Assembly (NCBI GenBank): GCA_930367205.1 | Contig: CAKNEZ010000016.1 | Coordinates: 310,001 to 374,000 of the forward strand | Reading direction: 5' to 3' | DNA length: 64,000 nt | From: Acanthosoma haemorrhoidale | Taxonomy: Eukaryota > Arthropoda > Insecta > Hemiptera > Acanthosomatidae | Shown: positions 14,156 to 28,972 of the stretch, in pieces | Layout: each line of letters begins with the position of its first letter | Position numbering within the stretch: the first letter of the stretch is position 1 | The notes under the pieces: generated by a model | Seen by the model: only the letters and a program-made list of their open reading frames with translations | The model's database searches: none | Told to the model about the DNA's origin: nothing | Translations under genes and position numbers: made by a program

Positions 14156-15960
14156 ATCAAATAATGTCAAATATGAACGTGTACCGTATTAATATCACAC
14201 ATTGTATCACGTGATAGGATCGTATGATTAAAGTAACGAGTGAATATAACATCAAATGATGTCGAATATGATAATGCACTGTGACATTGGCACATATTGT
14301 ATCACGTGATACGATCGTATGATTAAAGTCACGAGTAAATATAACATCAAATGATGTCGAATATAATAATGCACCGTGACATGGGCACTTATTGTATCAC
14401 GTGATACGATCGTATGATTAAAGTTACGAGTGTATACACTAATAAATGATGTCGAATATGATAGTGCACCAAATCATTAGCACTTATTGTATCATGTGAT
14501 GCGATCGTATGATCAAAGTTACAAGAGAATATAACATCAAATGATGTCGATTATCATAGTGTACCGCATTATTAGCACATATTGTATCACGTGATACGAT
14601 CGTATGATCAAAGTTACGAGTGAATATAACATCAAATGATGTCGATTATGATAGTGTTCCGTATCATAAGCAACCATTGTATCACGTGATGCGATCGTAT
14701 GATTAAAGTTACAATTGAATATAACATCAAATGATGTCGATTATAATGGTATACCGCTTTATTAGCATACATTGTATCACGTGATACGATCGCATGATTA
14801 AAGTTACGAGTGAATATAACATCAAATGATGTCGAATATGATAATGCACCGTGACATTGGCACTTATTGTTTCACGTGATACGATCTTATGATTAAAGTT
14901 ACGAGTGTATACACCATTAAATGATGTCGAATATGATAGTGTGTCGTAGCATTGACACTCATTGTATCACGCGATTCGATCACATGATTAAAGTTACGAG
15001 TGAATATAAAATCAAATAATGTCAAATATGAAAGTGTACCGTATTAATATCACACATTGTATCACGTGATACGATCGTATGATTAAAGTTACAGGTGTAT
15101 ATAACATCAAATTATGTTGATTATATTAGTGTACCGCATCATTAGCACACATTGTATCACATGATACGATCGTATGATTAAAGTAACGAGTGAATATAAC
15201 ATCAAATGATGTCGAATATGATAATGCACCGTGACATTGGCACATATTGTATCACGTGATACGATCGTATGAAAAAAGTCACGAGTGAATATAACATCAA
15301 ATGATGTCGATTATGATAGTGTTTCGTATCATAAGCACTCATTGTATCACGTGATACGATCGTATGATGAAAGTTACGAGTGAATATAACATCAAATGAT
15401 GTTGAATGTGATTGAATAATGTATCATTAATACTCAAAATTTCATGTGATACGATCGTATGATTAATGTTACGAGTGTATACACCATTAAATGATGTCGA
15501 ATGTGATAGTGTGTCGTAGCATTGACACTCATTGTATCACGAGATACGATCACATGATTAAAGTTACGAGTAAATATAACATCATATAATGTCAAATATG
15601 AAAGTGTACCGCATCATTAGCACACATTGTATCACGTGATGCGATCGTATGATTAAAGTTACGAGTAAATATAACATCAAATGATGTTGAATTTGATAAG
15701 GCACCGTGGCATTGGCACTTATTGTGTCACGTGATACGATCGTATGATTAAAGTTACGAGTGAATATAGCATCAAATGATGTCGAATATGATAATAAACC
15801 GTGACATTGGCACTTATTGTATCACGTGATACGATCGTATGAATAAAGTTACAGGTGAATATAACATCAAATGATGTCGAATATAATAGTGTACCGCATC
15901 ATTAGCACACATTGTATCACGTGATACGATCGTATGATTAAAGTAACGAGTGAATATAAC
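14156..15960. repeat. HOR-2 19-mer, copy 2
   Basis: Same order as copy 1, with the divergent cassette at 15011-15960 and monomer w at 15391. It is followed by an o/d hybrid rather than m', so sequence downstream of the cassette differs from copy 1. Base 15952 reads gagtgaat where the other cassettes I checked read gagtggat. Confidence 0.9.
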
Positions 15961-18525
15961 ATCAAATGATGTCGATTATAATGGTATACCGCTTTATTAG
16001 CATACATTGTATCATGTGATGCGATCGTATGATTAAAGTAACGAGTAAATATAACATCAAATGATGTCGAATATAATAATGCACCGTTACATGGGCACTT
16101 ATTGTATCACGTGATACGATCGTATGATTAAAGTTACGAGTGTATACACTAATAAATGATGTCGAATATGATAGTGCACCAAATCATTAGCACTTATTGT
16201 ATCATGTGATGCGATCTTATGATCAAAGTTACAAGAGAATGTAACATCAAAAGATGTCAATTTTGATAGTGTACCGCATCATTGGCACTCATTATATCAC
16301 GTGATAGGATCGTATGATTAAAGTAACGAGTGAATATAACATCAAATGATGTCGAATATGATAATGCACTGTGACATTGGCACATATTGTATCACGTGAT
16401 ACGATCGTATGATTAAAGTCACGAGTAAATATAACATCAAATGATGTCGAATATAATAATGCACCGTGACATGGGCACTTATTGTATCACGTGATACGAT
16501 CGTATGATTAAAGTTACGAGTGTATACACTAATAAATGATGTCGAATATGATAGTGCACCAAATCATTAGCACTTATTGTATCATGTGATGCGATCGTAT
16601 GATCAAAGTTACAAGAGAATATAACATCAAATGATGTCGATTATCATAGTGTACCGAATTATTAGCACATATTGTATCACGTGATACGATCGTATGATCA
16701 AAGTTACGAGTGAATATAACATCAAATGATGTCGATTATGATAGTGTTCCGTATCATAAGCAATCATTGTATCACGTGATGCGATCGTATGATTAAAGTT
16801 ACAATTGAATATAACATCAAATGATGTCGATTATAATGGTATACCGCTTTATTAGCATACATTGTATCACGTGATACGATCGCATGATTAAAGTTACGAG
16901 TGAATATAACATCAAATGATGTCGAATATGATAATGCACCGTGACATTGGCACTTATTGTTTCACGTGATACGATCTTATGATTAAAGTTACGAGTGTAT
17001 ACACCATTAAATGATGTCGAATATGATAGTGTGTCGTAGCATTGACACTCATTGTATCACGCGATTCGATCACATGATTAAAGTTACGAGTGAATATAAA
17101 ATCAAATAATGTCAAATATGAACGTGTACCGTATTAATATCACACATTGTATCACGTGATAGGATCGTATGATTAAAGTAACGAGTGAATATAACATCAA
17201 ATGATGTCGAATATGATAATGCACTGTGACATTGGCACATATTGTATCACGTGATACGATCGTATGATTAAAGTCACGAGTAAATATAACATCAAATGAT
17301 GTCGAATATAATAATGCACCGTGACATGGGCACTTATTGTATCACGTGATACGATCGTATGATTAAAGTTACGAGTGTATACACTAATAAATGATGTCGA
17401 ATATGATAGTGCACCAAATCATTAGCACTTATTGTATCATGTGATGCGATCGTATGATCAAAGTTACAAGAGAATATAACATCAAATGATGTCGATTATC
17501 ATAGTGTACCGCATTATTAGCACATATTGTATCACGTGATACGATCGTATGATCAAAGTTACGAGTGAATATAACATCAAATGATGTCGATTATGATAGT
17601 GTTCCGTATCATAAGCAACCATTGTATCACGTGATGCGATCGTATGATTAAAGTTACAATTGAATATAACATCAAATGATGTCGATTATAATGGTATACC
17701 GCTTTATTAGCATACATTGTATCACGTGATACGATCGCATGATTAAAGTTACGAGTGAATATAACATCAAATGATGTCGAATATGATAATGCACCGTGAC
17801 ATTGGCACTTATTGTTTCACGTGATACGATCTTATGATTAAAGTTACGAGTGTATACACCATTAAATGATGTCGAATATGATAGTGCACCAAATCATTAG
17901 CACTTATTGTATCATGTGATGCAATCGTATGATTAAAGTTACAAGTGACTATAACATCAAATGATGTCGATTATCATAGTGTACTGCATTATTAGCACAC
18001 ATTGTATCATGTGATGCGATCGTATGATTAAAGTAACGAGTAAATATAACATCAAATGATGTCGAATATAATAATGCACCGTTACATGGGCACTTATTGT
18101 ATCACGTGATACGATCGTATGATTAAAGTTACGAGTGTATACACTAATAAATGATGTCGAATATGATAGTGCACCAAATCATTAGCACTTATTGTATCAT
18201 GTGATGCGATCTTATGATCAAAGTTACAAGAGAATGTAACATCAAAAGATGTCAATTTTGATAGTGTACCGCATCATTGGCACTCATTATATCACGTGAT
18301 AGGATCGTATGATTAAAGTAACGAGTGAATATAACATCAAATGATGTCGAATATGATAATGCACTGTGACATTGGCACATATTGTATCACGTGATACGAT
18401 CGTATGATTAAAGTCACGAGTAAATATAACATCAAATGATGTCGAATATAATAATGCACCGTGACATGGGCACTTATTGTATCACGTGATACGATCGTAT
18501 GATTAAAGTTACGAGTGTATACACT
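15961..18525. repeat. Linker block of 27 monomers
   Basis: Order: o/d hybrid, f g h e' f' g j m o q r' u e' f' g j m' o q c d f g h e' f'. The run from u at 17101 begins like HOR-2 but after q goes to c instead of r', so it is a truncated HOR-2 without the cassette. Type d near 17956 has gattatcatag, a change from gattataatag that resembles type j. Confidence 0.85.
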
Positions 18526-19570
18526 AATAAATGATGTCGAATATGATAGTGCACCAAATCATTAGCACTTATTGTATCATGTGATGCGATCGTATGATCA
18601 AAGTTACAAGAGAATATAACATCAAATGATGTCGATTATCATAGTGTACCGAATTATTAGCACATATTGTATCACGTGATACGATCGTATGATCAAAGTT
18701 ACGAGTGAATATAACATCAAATGATGTCGATTATGATAGTGTTCCGTATCATAAGCAATCATTGTATCACGTGATGCGATCGTATGATTAAAGTTACAAT
18801 TGAATATAACATCAAATGATGTCGATTATAATGGTATACCGCTTTATTAGCATACATTGTATCACGTGATACGATCGCATGATTAAAGTTACGAGTGAAT
18901 ATAACATCAAATGATGTCGAATATGATAATGCACCGTGACATTGGCACTTATTGTTTCACGTGATACGATCTTATGATTAAAGTTACGAGTGTATACACC
19001 ATTAAATGATGTCGAATATGATAGTGTGTCGTAGCATTTACACTCATTGTATCACGCGATTCGATCACATGATTAAAGTTACGAGTGAATATAACATCAA
19101 ATGATGTCGAATATGATAATGCACCGTGACATTGGCACTTATTGTATCACGTGATACGATCGTATGAATAAAGTTACAGGTGAATATAACATCAAATGAT
19201 GTTGATTATGATAGTGTTCCGTATCATAAGCAATCATTGTATCACGTGATGCGATCGTATAATTAAAGTTACGAGTAAATATAACATCAAATAATGTCAA
19301 ATATGAAAGTGTACCGCATCATTAGCACACATTGTATCACGTGATACGATCGTATGATTAAAGTAACGAGTGAATATAACATCAAATGATGTCGATTATA
19401 ATGGTTTACTGCTTTATTAGCACACATTCTATCACGTGATACGATCGTATGATTAAAGTTACGAGTGAATATAACATCAAATGATGTCGAATATGATAAT
19501 GCACTGTGACATTGGCACTTATTGTATCACGTGATACGATCGTATGATTAAAGTTACGAGTGTATACACT
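18526..19570. repeat. HOR-1 11-mer (g j m o q r s t P T b)
   Basis: Second complete 1,045-bp copy, 7,220 bp after 11306. Type s has gcaccgtgac at 19122 where the other copies have gaaccgtgac, so its diagnostic base is lost here. Confidence 0.88.
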
Positions 19571-21375
19571 ATTAAATGATGTCGAATATGATAGTGCACC
19601 AAATCATTAGCACTTATTGTATCATGTGATGCAATCGTATGATTAAAGTTACAAGTGACTATAACATCAAATGATGTCGATTATAATAGTGTACTGCATT
19701 ATTAGCACACATTGTATTATGTGATGCGATCGTATGATTAAAGTAACGAGTGAATATAACATCAAATGATGTCGAATATGATAATGCACCGTGACATTGG
19801 CACATATTGTATCACGTGATACGATCGTATGATTAAAGTTACGAGTGTATACACTAATAAATGATGTCGAATATGATAGTGCACCAAATCATTAGCACTT
19901 ATTGTATCATGTGATGCGATCGTATGATCAAAGTTACAAGAGAATGTAACATCAAAAGATGTCAATTTTGATAGTGTACCGCATCATTGGCACTCATTAT
20001 ATCACGTGATAGGATCGTATGATTAAAGTAACGCGTGAATATAACATCAAATGATGTCGAATATGATAATGCACCGTGACATTGGCACATATTGTATCAC
20101 GTGATACGATCGTATGATTAAAGTCACGAGTAAATATAACATCAAATGATGTCGAATATAATAATGCACCGTGACATGGGCACTTATTGTATCACGTGAT
20201 ACGATCGTATGATTAAAGTTACGAGTGTATACACTAATAAATGATGTCGAATATGATAGTGCACCAAATCATTAGCACTTATTGTATCATGTGATGCGAT
20301 CGTATGATTAAAGTTACAAGTGACTATAACATCAAATGATGTCGATTATAATAGTGTACTGCATTATTAGCACACATTGTATCACGTGATACGATCGTAT
20401 GATTAAAGTTACGAGTGAATATAACATCAAATGATGTAGAATATGATAATGCACTGTGACATTGGCACTTATTGTATCACGTGATACGATCGTATGATTA
20501 AAGTTACGAGTGTATACACTATTAAATGATGTCGAATATGATAGTGCACCAAATCATTAGCACTTATTGTATCATGTGATGCGATCTTATGATCAAAGTT
20601 ACAAGAGAATGTAACATCAAAAGATGTCAATTTTGATAGTGTACCGCATCATTGGCACACATTATATCACGTGATAGGATCGTATGATTAAAGTAACGAG
20701 TGAATATAACATCAAATGATGTCGAATATGATAATGCACTGTGACATTGGCACATATTGTATCACGTGATACGATCGTATGATTAAAGTTACGAGTGTAT
20801 ACACTAATAAATGATGTCGAATATGATAGTGCACCAAATCATTAGCACTTATTGTATCATGTGATGCGATCGTATGATCAAAGTTACAAGAGAATATAAC
20901 ATCAAATGATGTCGATTATCATAGTGTACCGAATTATTAGCACATATTGTATCACGTGATACGATCGTATGATCAAAGTTACGAGTGAATATAACATCAA
21001 ATGATGTCGATTATGATAGTGTTCCGTATCATAAGCAATCATTGTATCACGTGATGCGATCGTATGATTAAAGTTACAATTGAATATAACATCAAATGAT
21101 GTCGATTATAATGGTATACCGCTTTATTAGCATACATTGTATCACGTGATACGATCGCATGATTAAAGTTACGAGTGAATATAACATCAAATGATGTCGA
21201 ATATGATAATGCACCGTGACATTGGCACTTATTGTTTCACGTGATACGATCTTATGATTAAAGTTACGAGTGTATACACCATTAAATGATGACGAATATG
21301 ATAGTGTGTCGTAGCATTGACACTCATTGTATCACGCGATTCGATCACATGATTAAAGTTACGAGTGAATATAAA
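19571..21375. repeat. Linker block of 19 monomers
   Basis: Same order as 12351-14155, offset 7,220. Private bases include ggcacacattatatc near 20655 and gatgacgaatatg near 21290; both also occur in copy B (near 54470 and 55103). Confidence 0.85.
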
Positions 21376-23180
21376 ATCAAATAATGTCAAATATGAACGT
21401 GTACCGTATTAATATCACACATTGTATCACGTGATAGGATCGTATGATTAAAGTAACGAGTGAATATAACATCAAATGATGTCGAATATGATAATGCACT
21501 GTGACATTGGCACATATTGTATCACGTGATACGATCGTATGATTAAAGTCACGAGTAAATATAACATCAAATGATGTCGAATATAATAATGCACCGTGAC
21601 ATGGGCACTTATTGTATCACGTGATACGATCGTATGATTAAAGTTACGAGTGTATACACTAATAAATGATGTCGAATATGATAGTGCACCAAATCATTAG
21701 CACTTATTGTATCATGTGATGCGATCGTATGATCAAAGTTACAAGAGAATATAACATCAAATGATGTCGATTATCATAGTGTACCGCATTATTAGCACAT
21801 ATTGTATCACGTGATACGATCGTATGATCAAAGTTACGAGTGAATATAACATCAAATGATGTCGATTATGATAGTGTTCCGTATCATAAGCAACCATTGT
21901 ATCACGTGATGCGATCGTATGATTAAAGTTACAATTGAATATAACATCAAATGATGTCGATTATAATGGTATACCGCTTTATTAGCATACATTGTATCAC
22001 GTGATACGATCGCATGATTAAAGTTACGAGTGAATATAACATCAAATGATGTCGAATATGATAATGCACCGTGACATTGGCACATATTGTTTCACGTGAT
22101 ACGATCTTATGATTAAAGTTACGAGTGTATACACCATTAAATGATGTCGAATATGATAGTGTGTCGTAGCATTGACACTCATTGTATCACGCGATTCGAT
22201 CACATGATTAAAGTTACGAGTGAATATAAAATCAAATAATGTCAAATATGAAAGTGTACCGTATTAATATCACACATTGTATCACGTGATACGATCGTAT
22301 GATTAAAGTTACAGGTGTATATAACATCAAATTATGTTGATTATATTAGTGTACCGCATCATTAGCACACATTGTATCACATGATACGATCGTATGATTA
22401 AAGTAACGAGTGAATATAACATCAAATGATGTCGAATATGATAATGCACCGTGACATTGGCACATATTGTATCACGTGATACGATCGTATGAAAAAAGTC
22501 ACGAGTGAATATAACATCAAATGATGTCGATTATGATAGTGTTTCGTATCATAAGCACTCATTGTATCACGTGATACGATCGTATGATGAAAGTTACGAG
22601 TGAATATAACATCAAATGATGTTGAATGTGATTGAATAATGTATCATTAATACTCAAAATTTCATGTGATACGATCGTATGATTAATGTTACGAGTGTAT
22701 ACACCATTAAATGATGTCGAATGTGATAGTGTGTCGTAGCATTGACACTCATTGTATCACGAGATACGATCACATGATTAAAGTTACGAGTAAATATAAC
22801 ATCATATAATGTCAAATATGAAAGTGTACCGCATCATTAGCACACATTGTATCACGTGATGCGATCGTATGATTAAAGTTACGAGTAAATATAACATCAA
22901 ATGATGTTGAATTTGATAAGGCACCGTGGCATTGGCACTTATTGTGTCACGTGATACGATCGTATGATTAAAGTTACGAGTGAATATAGCATCAAATGAT
23001 GTCGAATATGATAATAAACCGTGACATTGGCACTTATTGTATCACGTGATACGATCGTATGAATAAAGTTACAGGTGAATATAACATCAAATGATGTCGA
23101 ATATAATAGTGTACCGCATCATTAGCACACATTGTATCACGTGATACGATCGTATGATTAAAGTAACGAGTGGATATAAC
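21376..23180. repeat. HOR-2 19-mer, copy 3
   Basis: Same order as the other copies; cassette at 22231-23180, monomer w at 22611. Type q at about 22041 reads cacatattgtttc instead of cacttattgtttc (base 22084). It is followed by an m/e-like hybrid (23181), the point where giant-repeat copies A and B part. Confidence 0.9.
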
Positions 23181-23846
23181 ATCAAATGATGTCGATTATG
23201 ATAATGCACCGTGACATTGGCACATATTGTATCACGTGATACGATCGTATGATTAAAGTCACGAGTAAATATAACATCAAATGATGTCGAATATAATAAT
23301 GCACCGTTACATGGGCACTTATTGTATCACGTGATACGATCGTATGATTAAAGTTACGAGTGTATACACTAATAAATGATGTCGAATATGATAGTGCACC
23401 AAATCATTAGCACTTATTGTATCATGTGATGCGATCGTATGATCAAAGTTACAAGAGAATGTAACATCAAAAGATGTCAATTTTGATAGTGTACCGCATC
23501 ATTGGCACTCATTATATCACGTGATAGGATCGTATGATTAAAGTAACGAGTGAATATAACATCAAATGATGTCGAATATGATAATGCACCGTGACATTGG
23601 CACATATTGTATCACGTGATACGATCGTATGATTAAAGTCACGAGTAAATATAACATCAAATGATGTCGAATATAATAATGGTACCGTGACATGGGCACT
23701 TATTGTATCACGTGATACGATCGTATGATTAAAGTTACGAGTGTATACACTAATAAATGATGTCGAATATGATAGTGCACCAAATCATTAGCACTTATTG
23801 TATCATGTGATGCGATCGTATGATTAAAGTCACGAGTGAATATAGC
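23181..23846. repeat. Block m/e-hybrid f g h e f' g with 96-bp monomer
   Basis: Seven monomers. The first (23181-23275) begins gtcgattatg and then continues as type e, a hybrid that marks the end of homology between the giant copies. The sixth (23656-23751) is 96 bp: ggtaccgtgac replaces gcaccgtgac. That is the only +1 variant found, and it creates the palindrome ggtacc. Confidence 0.85.
23656..23751. repeat. 96-bp monomer (+1)
   Basis: Type f' with the word ataataatggtaccgtgac instead of ataataatgcaccgtgac, adding one base. All later monomer frames shift by one. It is present once, so it probably arose after the amplification that copied its neighbours, or is a sequencing or assembly error. 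Confidence 0.85.
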
Positions 23847-24321
23847 ATCAAATGATGTCGAATATGATAACGAACCGTGACATTGGTACTTATTGTATCA
23901 CGTGATACGATCGTATGATCAAAGTTACAAGAGAATATAACATCAAATGATGTCGATTATCATAGTGTACCGCATTATTAGCACATATTGTATCACGTGA
24001 TACGATCGTATGATTAAAGTTACGAGTGAATATAACATCAAATGATGTCGAATATGATAATGCACCGTGACATTGGCACTCATTGTATCACGTGATACGA
24101 TCGTATGATTAAAGTCACGAGTGAATATAACATCAAATGATGTCAATTATGATAGTGTTCCGTATCATAAGCACTCATTGTATCACGTGATACGATCGTA
24201 TGATGAAAGTTACGAGTGAATATAACATCAAATGATGTCGATTATGATAGTGTTCCGTATCATAAGCAATCATTGTATCACGTGATGCGATCGTATGATT
24301 AAAGTTACAATTGAATATAAC
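23847..24321. repeat. HOR-3 5-mer (i j k l m), single copy
   Basis: One 475-bp unit where positions 1141-2090 and 34954-35903 have two. The l monomer reads gtcaattatgatag instead of gtcgattatgatag, also seen in the single copy at 30871. Confidence 0.9.
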
Positions 24322-26221
24322 ATCAAATGATGTCGATTATAATCGTATACCGCTTTATTAGCATACATTGTATCACGTGATGCGATCGTATGATTAAAGT
24401 AACGAGTAAATATAACATCAAATGATGTCGAATATAATAATGCACCGTTACATGGGCACTTATTGTATCACGTGATACGATCGTATGATTAAAGTTACGA
24501 GTGTATACACTAATAAATGATGTCGAATATGATAGTGCAACAAATCATTAGCACTTATTGTATCATGTGATGCAATCGTATGATTAAAGTTACAAGTGAC
24601 TATAACATCAAATGATGTCGATTATAATAGTGTACTGCATTATTAGCACACATTGTATCATGTGATGCGATCGTTTGATTAAAGTAACGAGTAAATATAA
24701 CATCAAATGATGTCGAATATAATAATGCACCGTTACATGGGCACTTATTGTATCACGTGATACGATCGTATGATTAAAGTTACGAGTGTATACACTAATA
24801 AATGATGTCGAATATGATAGTGCACCAAATCATTAGCACTTATTGTATCATGTGATGCGATCGTATGATCAAAGTTACAAGAGAATGTAACATCAAAAGA
24901 TGTCAATTTTGATAGTGTACCGCATCATTGGCACTCATTATATCACGTGATAGGATCGTATGATTAAAGTAACGAGTGAATATAACATCAAATGATGTCG
25001 AATATGATAATGCACTGTGACATTGGCACATATTGTATCACGTGATACGATCGTATGATTAAAGTCACGAGTAAATATAACATCAAATGATGTCGAATAT
25101 AATAATGCACCGTGACATGGGCACTTATTGTATCACGTGATACGATCGTATGATTAAAGTTACGAGTGTATACACTAATAAATGATGTCGAATATGATAG
25201 TGCACCAAATCATTAGCACTTATTGTATCATGTGATGCGATCGTATGATCAAAGTTACAAGAGAATATAACATCAAATGATGTCGATTATCATAGTGTAC
25301 CGCATTATTAGCACATATTGTATCACGTGATACGATCGTATGATCAAAGTTACGAGTGAATATAACATCAAATGATGTCGATTATGATAGTGTTCCGTAT
25401 CATAAGCAACCATTGTATCACGTGATGCGATCGTATGATTAAAGTTACAATTGAATATAACATCAAATGATGTCGATTATAATGGTATACCGCTTTATTA
25501 GCATACATTGTATCACGTGATACGATCGCATGATTAAAGTTACGAGTGAATATAACATCAAATGATGTCGAATATGATAATGCACCGTGACATTGGCACT
25601 TATTGTTTCACGTGATACGATCTTATGATTAAAGTTACGAGTGTATACACCATTAAATGATGTCGAATATGATAGTGCACCAAATCATTAGCACACATTG
25701 TATCATGTGATGCGATCGTATGATTAAAGTAACGAGTAAATATAACATCAAATGATGTCGAATATAATAATGCACCGTTACATGGGCACTTATTGTATCA
25801 CGTGATACGATCGTATGATTAAAGTTACGAGTGTATACACTAATAAATGATGTCAAATATGATAGTGCACCAAATCATTAGCACTTATTGTATCATGTGA
25901 TGCGATCGTATGATCAAAGTTACAAGAGAATGTAACATCAAAAGATGTCAATTTTGATAGTGTACCGCATCATTGGCACTCATTATATCACGTGATAGGA
26001 TCGTATGATTAAAGTAACGAGTGAATATAACATCAAATGATGTCGAATATGATAATGCAGTGTGACATTGGCACATATTGTATCACGTGATACGATCGTA
26101 TGATTAAAGTCACGAGTAAATATAACATCAAATGATGTCGAATATAATAATGCACCGTGACATGGGCACTTATTGTATCACGTGATACGATCGTATGATT
26201 AAAGTTACGAGTGTATACACT
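24322..26221. repeat. Linker block of 20 monomers
   Basis: Order: n f c d f g h e' f' g j m' o q, c/d hybrid (25652), f g h e'' f'. Type e'' (gcagtgtgac) appears first here and is restricted to 24-33 kb. One c monomer has gtgcaacaaatc (near 24537). Confidence 0.85.
25652..25746. repeat. Hybrid monomer c/d
   Basis: The left part is type c (attaaatgatg, gtgcaccaaatc) and the right part is type d (cacacattgtatcatgtg, then gcgatcg and gtaacgagtaaa). A full c-d pair is replaced by one hybrid, so one monomer was lost by unequal exchange. The same hybrid occurs at 32486-32580. Confidence 0.8.
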
Positions 26222-27264
26222 AATAAATGATGTCGAATATGATAGTGCACCAAATCATTAGCACTTATTGTATCATGTGATGCGATCGTATGATCAAAGT
26301 TACAAGAGAATATAACATCAAATGATGTCGATTATCATAGTACCGCATTATTAGCACATATTGTATCACGTGATACGATCGTATGATCAAAGTTACGAGT
26401 GAATATAACATCAAATGATGTCGATTATGATAGTGTTCCGTATCATAAGCAATCATTGTATCACGTGATGCGATCGTATGATTAAAGTTACAATTGAATA
26501 TAACATCAAATGATGTCGATTATAATGGTATACCGCTTTATTAGCATACATTGTATCACGTGATACGATCGCATGATTAAAGTTACGAGTGAATATAACA
26601 TCAAATGATGTCGAATATGATAATGCACCGAGACATTGGCACTTATTGTTTCACGTGATACGATCTTATGATTAAAGTTACGAGTGTATACACCATTAAA
26701 TGATGTCGAATATGATAGTGTGTCGTAGCATTTACACTCATTGTATCACGTGATTCGATCACATGATTAAAGTTACGAGTGAATATAACATCAAATGATG
26801 TCGAATATGATAATGAACCGTGACATTGGCACTTATTGTATCACGTGATACGATCGTATGAATAAAGTTACAGGTGAATATAACATCAAATGATGTTGAT
26901 TATGATAGTGTTCCGTATCATAAGCAATCATTGTATCACGTGATGCGATCGTATAATTAAAGTTACGAGTAAATATAACATCAAATAATGTCAAATATGA
27001 AAGTGTACCGCATCATTAGCACACATTGTATCACGTGATACGATCGTATGATTAAAGTAACGAGTGAATATAACATCAAATGATGTCGATTATAATGGTT
27101 TACTGCTTTATTAGCACACATTCTATCACGTGATACGATCGTATGATTAAAGTTACGAGTGAATATAACATCAAATGATGTCGAATATGATAATGCACTG
27201 TGACATTGGCACTTATTGTATCACGTGATACGATCGTATGATTAAAGTTACGAGTGTATACACT
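26222..27264. repeat. HOR-1 11-mer with 93-bp j monomer, copy a
   Basis: Order g j m o q r s t P T b, but 1,043 bp because j (26317-26409) has catagtaccgc instead of catagtgtaccgc. The r monomer has cacgtgattcg instead of the usual cacgcgattcg. q has gcaccgagac instead of gcaccgtgac near 26630. Confidence 0.88.
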
Positions 27265-27929
27265 AATAAATGATGTCGAATATGATAGTGTTCCGTATCA
27301 TAAGCAATCATTGTTTCACGTGATGCGATCGTATGATTAAAGTTACAATTGAATATAACATCAAATGATGTCGATTATAATAGTGTACTGCATTATTAGC
27401 ACACATTGTATCATGTGATGCGATCGTATGATTAAAGTAACGAGTAAATATAACATCAAATGATGTCGAATATAATAATGCACCGTTACATGGGCACTTA
27501 TTGTATCACGTGATACGATCGTATGATTAAAGTTACGAGTGTATACACTAATAAATGATGTCAAATATGATAGTGCACCAAATCATTAGCACTTATTGTA
27601 TCATGTGATGCGATCGTATGATCAAAGTTACAAGAGAATGTAACATCAAAAGATGTCAATTTTGATAGTGTACCGCATCATTGGCACTCATTATATCACG
27701 TGATAGGATCGTATGATTAAAGTAACGAGTGAATATAACATCAAATGATGTCGAATATGATAATGCAGTGTGACATTGGCACATATTGTATCACGTGATA
27801 CGATCGTATGATTAAAGTCACGAGTAAATATAACATCAAATGATGTCGAATATAATAATGCACCGTGACATGGGCACTTATTGTATCACGTGATACGATC
27901 GTATGATTAAAGTTACGAGTGTATACACT
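27265..27929. repeat. Linker block of 7 monomers with g/m hybrid
   Basis: Order: hybrid, d f g h e'' f'. The first monomer (27265-27359) starts as g (aataaatgatg, gaatatgatagtg), continues as m (ttccgtatcataagcaatc) and has the q-like tgtttcacgtg. Its right end ttacaattg is then followed by d instead of n or o. Confidence 0.82.
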
Positions 27930-28972
27930 AATAAATGATGTCGAATATGATAGTGCACCAAATCATTAGCACTTATTGTATCATGTGATGCGATCGTATG
28001 ATCAAAGTTACAAGAGAATATAACATCAAATGATGTCGATTATCATAGTACCGCATTATTAGCACATATTGTATCACGTGATACGATCGTATGATCAAAG
28101 TTACGAGTGAATATAACATCAAATGATGTCGATTATGATAGTGTTCCGTATCATAAGCAATCATTGTATCACGTGATGCGATCGTATGATTAAAGTTACA
28201 ATTGAATATAACATCAAATGATGTCGATTATAATGGTATACCGCTTTATTAGCATACATTGTATCACGTGATACGATCGCATGATTAAAGTTACGAGTGA
28301 ATATAACATCAAATGATGTCGAATATGATAATGCACCGTGACATTGGCACTTATTGTTTCACGTGATACGATCTTATGATTAAAGTTACGAGTGTATACA
28401 CCATTAAATGATGTCGAATATGATAGTGTGTCGTAGCATTTACACTCATTGTATCACGTGATTCGATCACATGATTAAAGTTACGAGTGAATATAACATC
28501 AAATAATGTCGAATATGATAATGAACCGTGACATTGGCACTTATTGTATCACGTGATACGATCGTATGAATAAAGTTACAGGTGAATATAACATCAAATG
28601 ATGTTGATTATGATAGTGTTCCGTATCATAAGCAATCATTGTATCACGTGATGCGATCGTATAATTAAAGTTACGAGTAAATATAACATCAAATAATGTC
28701 AAATATGAAAGTGTACCGCATCATTAGCACACATTGTATCACGTGATACGATCGTATGATTAAAGTAACGAGTGAATATAACATCAAATGATGTCGATTA
28801 TAATGGTTTACTGCTTTATTAGCACACATTCTATCACGTGATACGATCGTATGATTAAAGTTACGAGTGAATATAACATCAAATGATGTCGAATATGATA
28901 ATGCACTGTGACATTGGCACTTATTGTATCACGTGATACGATCGTATGATTAAAGTTACGAGTGTATACACT
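27930..28972. repeat. HOR-1 11-mer with 93-bp j monomer, copy b
   Basis: 1,043 bp, with the two-base deletion in j at 28025-28117. Type s starts aaataatgtcg instead of aaatgatgtcg (near 28501). It is directly followed by another full HOR-1 copy. Confidence 0.9.

Larger units (their letters stand above)
1..23199. repeat. Giant repeat, copy A (period 33,813 bp)
   Basis: This stretch recurs at 33814-57012 with a constant offset of 33,813 bp and no indel. I compared many landmark stretches and found 18 single-base differences, about 99.9% identity. Rare private variants are shared by both copies: ttatagtcacg near 540, the gatcgtttg variant near 2440, gtagaatatg near 5330, gatactgcacc near 8870, gattgaagtt near 9381 and gatgacgaat near 21290. 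Homology stops after base 23199: copy A switches to type e, copy B to type o. The left limit is not seen because the match begins at the first base of the window. Confidence 0.95.

Noticed and set aside
23686..23691. Unique ggtacc palindrome as a regulatory site
   Set aside because: It is a by-product of the single +1 change in one monomer and has no supporting context.
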